The notes beneath the pieces are model-generated. The model did no database searches, was not told the DNA's origin, and worked only from the letters and a program-made list of their open reading frames with translations. The position numbers and the translations under genes were made by a program. Of a stretch of 64,000 nucleotides of DNA, positions 59,380-64,000 are shown in pieces. Within the stretch, counting starts at the first letter, position 1, and each line of letters starts with the position of its first letter. This DNA is from Alphaproteobacteria bacterium (GTDB taxonomy: Bacteria > Pseudomonadota > Alphaproteobacteria > Micavibrionales > Micavibrionaceae): the NCBI GenBank assembly GCA_023384135.1, contig JAHDXS010000001.1:496001-560000 (forward strand), given 5' to 3'.

Positions 59380-59625
59380 ACCGCAAACTCCTTAAAACGA
59401 TCCTGATAAGTCAGGCTGCATCCTATTATTCTGTAAAATAAAAAGCAACCAACTCGTAAAATGCCCCAAACAGGGCGGATTCCTACGATCCTAGACTATC
59501 ACAAAACCCTTATTTTTTTATGACCAAACCATTGTCTTGCCCGCCATTCTGGGCCAGCATAGGGGAAAGGGCCAGACGCTGATTCCGGCCCCCGAAGACT
59601 ACTTAGGTGCCTCTGGAGTTTGCCT

Positions 59626-60390
59626 ATGAAAATCCTCGTCCCCGTGAAGCGCGTCGTGGACTACAACGTCAAAATCCGCGTAAAGACGGATGGGTCCGGC
59701 GTCGATCTCGCCAACGTCAAAATGTCGGTCAACCCGTTCGACGAAATCGCGGTGGAGGAAGCCGTCCGCCTGAAAGAGGCCGGAAAGGCCACCGAAGTCG
59801 TCGTGGTTTCTATCGGCCCCGACAAGGCGCAGGAACAGATCAGAACGGCCATGGCCATCGGCGCCGACCGGGGAATCCTCGTGAAAACAGACGCGCCGAT
59901 TGATCTGGGCGGCGTTGAGCCGCTGGCCGTCGCCAAAATCCTCAAGGCCATCGCGGAGCGCGAACAACCCGGCCTGATCATCCTCGGCAAACAATCCATC
60001 GACGACGACTCCAACCAGACAGGGCAGATGCTGGCCGCCCTCCTCGGCTGGCCGCAGGGCACCTTCGCCTCGAAACTGGAAATCGCGGGCGACACGATCA
60101 AGGTCACACGCGAGATCGACGGCGGTCTGCAAACGCTCCAACTCAAGAGCCCCGCCGTGGTCACGACCGATCTGCGTCTGAACGAGCCGCGCTACGCCAA
60201 GCTGCCCGAAATCATGAAGGCGAAGAAAAAGCCACTCGACATTCTCGAACCCGCAGCGCTGGGTGTGGATATCGCCCCGCGCCTCGCGGTGATTAAAGTC
60301 TCCGATCCCCCGGTCCGCAAGGGCGGCGTGAAGGTCTCGTCCGTGGATGAACTCGTGGATAAACTGAAAAACGAAGCGAAGGTGCTCTGA
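59626..60390 (+). CDS. etfB: Electron transfer flavoprotein, beta subunit
   Basis: 254 residues from the ATG at 59626, with GGAG eight bases upstream; a TTG at 59620 is the alternative. [17 protein letters not shown] start and [17 protein letters not shown], with the beta-subunit signature near [12 protein letters not shown]. It carries electrons from acyl-CoA and other dehydrogenases to the quinone pool with EtfA. A REP-like hairpin separates it from etfA. Confidence 0.95.
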   Translation: MKILVPVKRVVDYNVKIRVKTDGSGVDLANVKMSVNPFDEIAVEEAVRLKEAGKATEVVVVSIGPDKAQEQIRTAMAIGADRGILVKTDAPIDLGGVEPLAVAKILKAIAEREQPGLIILGKQSIDDDSNQTGQMLAALLGWPQGTFASKLEIAGDTIKVTREIDGGLQTLQLKSPAVVTTDLRLNEPRYAKLPEIMKAKKKPLDILEPAALGVDIAPRLAVIKVSDPPVRKGGVKVSSVDELVDKLKNEAKVL

Positions 60391-60404
60391 GCAAAGCGAA
60401 GAGC

Positions 60405-60425
60405 ATCCCGGACTTGATCCGGGAT
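60405..60425. repeat. REP-like hairpin between etfB and etfA
   Basis: ATCCCGGACTTGATCCGGGAT is a 21-base palindrome (8-base stem, five-base loop), of the kind repeated between genes in alphaproteobacterial genomes. Confidence 0.75.
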
Positions 60426-60444
60426 CCAGAAAGGAAAAAAAATC

Positions 60445-61374
60445 ATGACCATTCTCGTCATCGCCGAACACAATAACGCCGCCCTCAACCCCGCCACGTT
60501 GAACGCCGTCGGCGCGGCCAGCAAACTGGGCGGAGACATTCACATCCTCGTCGCCGGAAGCGGTTGCGCACCAGTGGCGCAGCAAGCCGCGAAGATCGCG
60601 GGCGTAAGCAAAATCATCACGGCGGACGCGCCCGCGCTGACGCATTTTCTGGCCGAAGACGTCGCCCCCATCATCGTCGGGCTGGCCAAAAATTACACGC
60701 ACGTTCTGGCCCCCGCCACGACCTTCGGAAAGAACGTCCTGCCCCGCGCCGCCGCGCTGCTGGATACGCAGCAAATCTCGGAAGTCACCGCGATTGAATC
60801 GCCCGATACATTCCAGCGCCCCGTCTATGCGGGCAACGCCATCGCCACGGTCAAATCGTCGGACGCGATCAAACTGCTCACCATCCGCACGACGGGCTTC
60901 GACCCCGCTCCGGCGGAGGGCGGCAGCACGACGATCGAAAACGCGGCCGCGCCCTCATCCTCCGGCCTGTCATCCTTCGTGGGGGAGGAACTGGTAAAAT
61001 CCGAACGGCCCGAACTCGCCGCCGCGAAGATCGTGGTTTCGGGCGGGCGCGGCCTCGGCTCGGCTGAAAATTTCGCGCTGATCGAAAAACTGGCGGACAA
61101 AATCGGCGCCGCCGTGGGCGCATCGCGCGCCGCCGTGGACGCGGGCTACGTCTCGAATGACCGCCAAGTCGGCCAGACCGGAAAGGTCGTCGCCCCCGAT
61201 CTTTACATCGCCGTCGGCATCTCCGGCGCGATCCAGCATCTGGCGGGCATGAAGGATTCCAAGATCATCGTGGCCATCAACAAAGACCCCGACGCGCCGA
61301 TCTTCACCGTCGCGGATTACGGCCTCGTGGGCGACCTATTTCAGATCGTCCCTGAACTGGAATCAAAGCTGTAA
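60445..61374 (+). CDS. etfA: Electron transfer flavoprotein, alpha subunit
   Basis: 309 residues. N-terminal domain with [15 protein letters not shown], and the FAD domain with [20 protein letters not shown], the [20 protein letters not shown] signature and [17 protein letters not shown] at the end. It forms the FAD-binding heterodimer with EtfB. Confidence 0.96.
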   Translation: MTILVIAEHNNAALNPATLNAVGAASKLGGDIHILVAGSGCAPVAQQAAKIAGVSKIITADAPALTHFLAEDVAPIIVGLAKNYTHVLAPATTFGKNVLPRAAALLDTQQISEVTAIESPDTFQRPVYAGNAIATVKSSDAIKLLTIRTTGFDPAPAEGGSTTIENAAAPSSSGLSSFVGEELVKSERPELAAAKIVVSGGRGLGSAENFALIEKLADKIGAAVGASRAAVDAGYVSNDRQVGQTGKVVAPDLYIAVGISGAIQHLAGMKDSKIIVAINKDPDAPIFTVADYGLVGDLFQIVPELESKL

Positions 61375-61383
61375 GGAAAAGAC

Positions 61384-62685
61384 TTAGTTCTTACCCTCGG
61401 CGGGCAGGCGGAACACCGGACGGCTGCGGTCGCGCTCCATGATGGCACCCTCCGTATTGGCCCCGTCCAAAATGATGCCCTCCATGATGGCCCCGCTGAA
61501 ATCCGCATCGCGTAAGTCCGCGTCGCGCAGGTCGGCATACGATAAATCCGCCCCGCGAAACACGGCGTTCTTGAGCAGCGCTCCGCGCAAAACCGTGTAA
61601 CGCAGACGTGCCTTCTCGAACACACAGGGCTGAAAGCGGTTGGTTGGGCCGCCCGTCCCGATCAAGAGCGAGGAGCAGTTCGCACCGCTGAGATTGGCAT
61701 GCGAGAGATTGGCCTCCTTGAACGACGAGCCGCGCAAATCGGCAAATTCCATATCGCAGTTGCGGAAATCGGATTCGTCCAGAACCGCGCTTTGCAATTC
61801 GACCTTGTAGAGGTTCATCCCGAAAAACTTGGTCGCCACGGCGCGGATAGCCGTCATCTTCTCCAGCTTGAGCGAACCGATCATGCGCATATCCACGGCG
61901 CTGAGATCGAGCTGCTTGCCCGCCTGCCCCACGGTCCGCAGCCAGAGCCTGTGATTCTCGATCAGCTTGGGCAGAGGTTCGCCCAGCGCGGCAATCGAGG
62001 TTCCGATATTATCGTCCGTGATCGCGTCCGAAAAATCCACCCCGTTGCCCTTGAGCGCCGCAAGCTCGACCCCGATCAGAATAGCGGATTTCATGCTCGC
62101 CCCGGCAAGCTGCGTGCCTGAGATCTTGGCGTTCGAGAGATTGGCCCCCTCCAGCTTGGCCCCGCGAAAATCGGCCCGCGAGATATTCGCCCCCGCCATC
62201 ATCGCATCGGAAAAATCGGCCTTGGACGCCATCGAGCCGGAGAGTTTTGCCCCGCTCAAATTCGCACCCCGGAAATTCACCGCCCTGCCGGTATCGAAGT
62301 TGCCGCCCCGCGCGACGCCGCCGACCCGCAGATCAGCGGATTCCAGATCAGCCCCTTCGAGGTTGGCATTCTCGATCCGCGCCCCGCGCAGATCGGCCCG
62401 CGTGAAAATCGTCTTGAAAAGATTGGAATTGCTGAGGTCGCAAGCGTAAAGACTGGCCTCCTGAAAATTCGTTTCCGAGAGGTCCATGCGCTCCATCACG
62501 CACCCCATGAAATTCCCCTGCCGCAGGTTTTTCCCGCGCAGTGATAATCCGGTCAGGTCGGTGTTGGTCAGATGCGCGCGCCGACCGCCCAGCCGCCCCT
62601 CCAGAAAACGGTTATGCAGCTCGACCATCGCGTCAAGCTGGTCCTGGGAAATGGCTTCCAGCCTGGCTTCTTCCTGCTGATTCAT
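61384..62685 (-). CDS. Pentapeptide-repeat protein
   Basis: 433 residues. Two blocks of A(D/N)LxG-type pentapeptides (about 45-220 and 315-415), such as ADLRGARIENANLEGADLES and ADLSYADLRDADLRDADF, forming right-handed quadrilateral helices. A non-repeat middle (LPKLIENHRLWLRTVGQ) separates them. No signal peptide. No DNA-mimic or gyrase link can be claimed. Convergent with etfA. Confidence 0.85.
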   Translation of the reverse strand: MNQQEEARLEAISQDQLDAMVELHNRFLEGRLGGRRAHLTNTDLTGLSLRGKNLRQGNFMGCVMERMDLSETNFQEASLYACDLSNSNLFKTIFTRADLRGARIENANLEGADLESADLRVGGVARGGNFDTGRAVNFRGANLSGAKLSGSMASKADFSDAMMAGANISRADFRGAKLEGANLSNAKISGTQLAGASMKSAILIGVELAALKGNGVDFSDAITDDNIGTSIAALGEPLPKLIENHRLWLRTVGQAGKQLDLSAVDMRMIGSLKLEKMTAIRAVATKFFGMNLYKVELQSAVLDESDFRNCDMEFADLRGSSFKEANLSHANLSGANCSSLLIGTGGPTNRFQPCVFEKARLRYTVLRGALLKNAVFRGADLSYADLRDADLRDADFSGAIMEGIILDGANTEGAIMERDRSRPVFRLPAEGKN

Positions 62686-62809
62686 GAATTAAGAAAACCT
62701 GTATGAATTCCGAAAATGCCTGAAAATCATACCACGGGAGTTCTTAACAAATACCTACGCCTTATGATGGCAAATTACGAAAAAAAGAGGGAAATATTCT
62801 GGAAATATA

Positions 62810-63412
62810 TCAATAGATGCTGTCGAGAAAGGCAAGAAAATTTACAACATCCGGGTTAGCCCAGCGAACCTCCCCGGTAATTTCATACAAGACCTGCCCG
62901 CTCGGGCTGATAATAAAGGTTACAGGAAGGTCGCGGATCGGCAGGGAAGCCTGCAAGCGGCCATTATAATCGTGATACCCGGCCACATCCTCCACTCTGA
63001 ACTTTTTTATAAACCCCAGAACCTTATCGACGTTCTTGGGTAGATCGATTGACACGGCCACAACCGCAACTCCCGGAAGCTGCCGCGCCGTGCTCATCAG
63101 CTTAAGTTCAGGCAGCTCCCGAACACAAGGAGCGCACCATGTCGCCCAGACGTTAAGAACCATAAGCCGGCCTTTGAAATCCTTACGGAGATTGACGGGA
63201 CCGCCTCTGGGGCCTAACACTTCGACCTTCGGTAAATAAAGCGCATCGGGGTACTTCTTGAGCGACCGGAAATGCGGATAAACCTGAGCCTCCGCCTTCT
63301 TCAATCGCGCCTCATTGTTAATCATCATCGCAACCCCCGCAACAAGCAGCACAGCGACCACCCCAATGGGAATGATAATCCGGCTGGAGAAAAGGTCGGG
63401 ACGGAAGCTCAT
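62810..63412 (-). CDS. Membrane-anchored TlpA-like thiol-disulfide oxidoreductase
   Basis: 200 residues. One N-terminal helix (IIIPIGVVAVLLVAGVAMMI) anchors a periplasmic thioredoxin domain with the active site WATWCAPCVREL and a cis-proline loop (LPVTFIIS). It probably keeps envelope thiols reduced, for example in cytochrome c maturation. Divergent from lptM; in alphaproteobacteria this gene type often sits near argH-lysA. Confidence 0.9.
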   Translation of the reverse strand: MSFRPDLFSSRIIIPIGVVAVLLVAGVAMMINNEARLKKAEAQVYPHFRSLKKYPDALYLPKVEVLGPRGGPVNLRKDFKGRLMVLNVWATWCAPCVRELPELKLMSTARQLPGVAVVAVSIDLPKNVDKVLGFIKKFRVEDVAGYHDYNGRLQASLPIRDLPVTFIISPSGQVLYEITGEVRWANPDVVNFLAFLDSIY

Positions 63413-63509
63413 GAATCTTCGCTCAATTCAGTATCAAAGCACGCTAAGAGGGTTCCCTTTTGTTATAAACCACGCTAGAAAATATTGAAACAACCGAGCA
63501 TGTAGACCG

Positions 63510-63707
63510 ATGAAAAAACAATCCCTGCCGCGATCCCGCATGTTTTTGATGGCCGCCGCGTTTCTGGCCCTGACAGCATGCGGCATTAAGCCCAATCAGG
63601 TCGATCCACCAAAAGGCGCTGAAAACAGCACCTTTCCGGCGGAATACCCGAACCCGCAGACCGACCCTCAACCGGGAATGGACCAGAAGCACCGTCTGGA
63701 AAACTGA
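63510..63707 (+). CDS. lptM: LptM-like small lipoprotein
   Basis: 65 residues. Signal peptide ending in the lipobox ALTACG with the conserved LptM/YifL pattern CGIKPNQVDPPKG just after the cysteine. LptM stabilises the LPS-translocon proteins LptD/LptE. Its stop is one base before the lysA ATG, so the two are coupled. Confidence 0.8.
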   Translation: MKKQSLPRSRMFLMAAAFLALTACGIKPNQVDPPKGAENSTFPAEYPNPQTDPQPGMDQKHRLEN

Positions 63708-63708
63708 C

Positions 63709-64000
63709 ATGAACGGCTTTACGGAAAAAAACGGAATACTGCACGTCGATAACGTGCCGCTCCCGGAAATTGCGCGGCTGGCCGGAACGCCGGCCTATGT
63801 TTACAGCGCCTCATCCATCCGCGCCCAATATGAGGCCCTCAAATCCGCCTTTGAAAAAAAGCTCCCGGCGGACAGGCAGCCCCTGCTCTGTTATGCCTGC
63901 AAGGCCAACTCGAATATTGGCATTCTAAAGCTTCTCAAAACCCTCGGCGGAGGTCTCGAAATCGTCTCAGAAGGCGAGCTCTACCGGGGCCTCGAAGCGG
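63709..64000 (+). CDS. lysA: Diaminopimelate decarboxylase (partial, 3' end outside window)
   Basis: 97 codons are visible from the ATG at 63709. Fold III PLP enzyme: LAGTPAYVYSASSIRAQYEAL then the PLP-lysine stretch CYACKANSNIGILKLLK and GGGLEIVSEGELYRGL. It makes lysine from meso-diaminopimelate. Follows lptM directly. Confidence 0.94.
   Translation, partial: MNGFTEKNGILHVDNVPLPEIARLAGTPAYVYSASSIRAQYEALKSAFEKKLPADRQPLLCYACKANSNIGILKLLKTLGGGLEIVSEGELYRGLEA

Overview
The window looks like the chromosome of an alphaproteobacterium. Supporting markers are popZ (DUF2497) beside valS, the zapA-6S RNA-5-formyltetrahydrofolate cyclo-ligase order, a yebC-ruvCAB-ybgC-tolQRAB block, tig-clpP-lon-hupB, and alphaproteobacterial REP-like hairpins. 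Most genes are GC-rich with GC-rich third positions. Two stretches are clearly AT-rich and probably acquired (10368-10946 and about 47800-49450). The genus cannot be fixed from the sequence; a Rhodospirillales/Micavibrio-like lineage is only a guess.

Layout: 1-6129 is an exopolysaccharide locus (outer-membrane barrel, Wzz/tyrosine-kinase, Wza-like export protein, second Wzz-like protein, WbaP-like glycosyl-phosphate transferase). 6135-18500 is a housekeeping stretch (CinA-like, map, radC, an L,D-transpeptidase with a DUF1287 protein, purB) followed by a small iron group (bfr, a redoxin-fold protein without CxxC, and bfd behind a promoter overlapped by a Fur-type box), a cyclophilin, PhzF and a GH13 glucosidase. 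18794-27359 is the Tol and Ruv block, with two disordered lipoproteins where pal is expected. 27530-31087 holds a response regulator and partner, a YmdB-type phosphoesterase, the 6S RNA region and zapA. 31310-36495 is a sugar-phosphate group (tkt, gap, a MarR-like regulator, class I aldolase). Then come a secreted EndoU-type nuclease, an overlapping fur-katG pair with an upstream dyad, epmA, rpmE, valS, popZ and pcm.

The accessory highlight lies at 46858-49450. Directly after a tRNA-Cys gene an Rhs reading frame starts in mid-core and ends in a GIY-YIG-like tip. It is followed by a leucine-rich-repeat protein, an orphan tip-like tail and a second small immunity-like gene. After it come a desaturase, nnrD, tRNA-Leu, tig-clpP-lon-hupB, tRNA-Val, a GlcG-like protein, etfBA, a pentapeptide-repeat protein, a TlpA-like redoxin, lptM and the start of lysA.

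Two window-wide patterns stand out. First, three long hairpins (30150-30256, 35344-35466, 58028-58128) share a conserved apex but have different arms; one abuts the 6S RNA and another the tRNA-Val. Second, several conserved gene neighbourhoods each lack one expected member (pal after tolB, clpX between clpP and lon, tolC between pcm and popZ, argH before lptM-lysA, pgk between gap and the aldolase gene).
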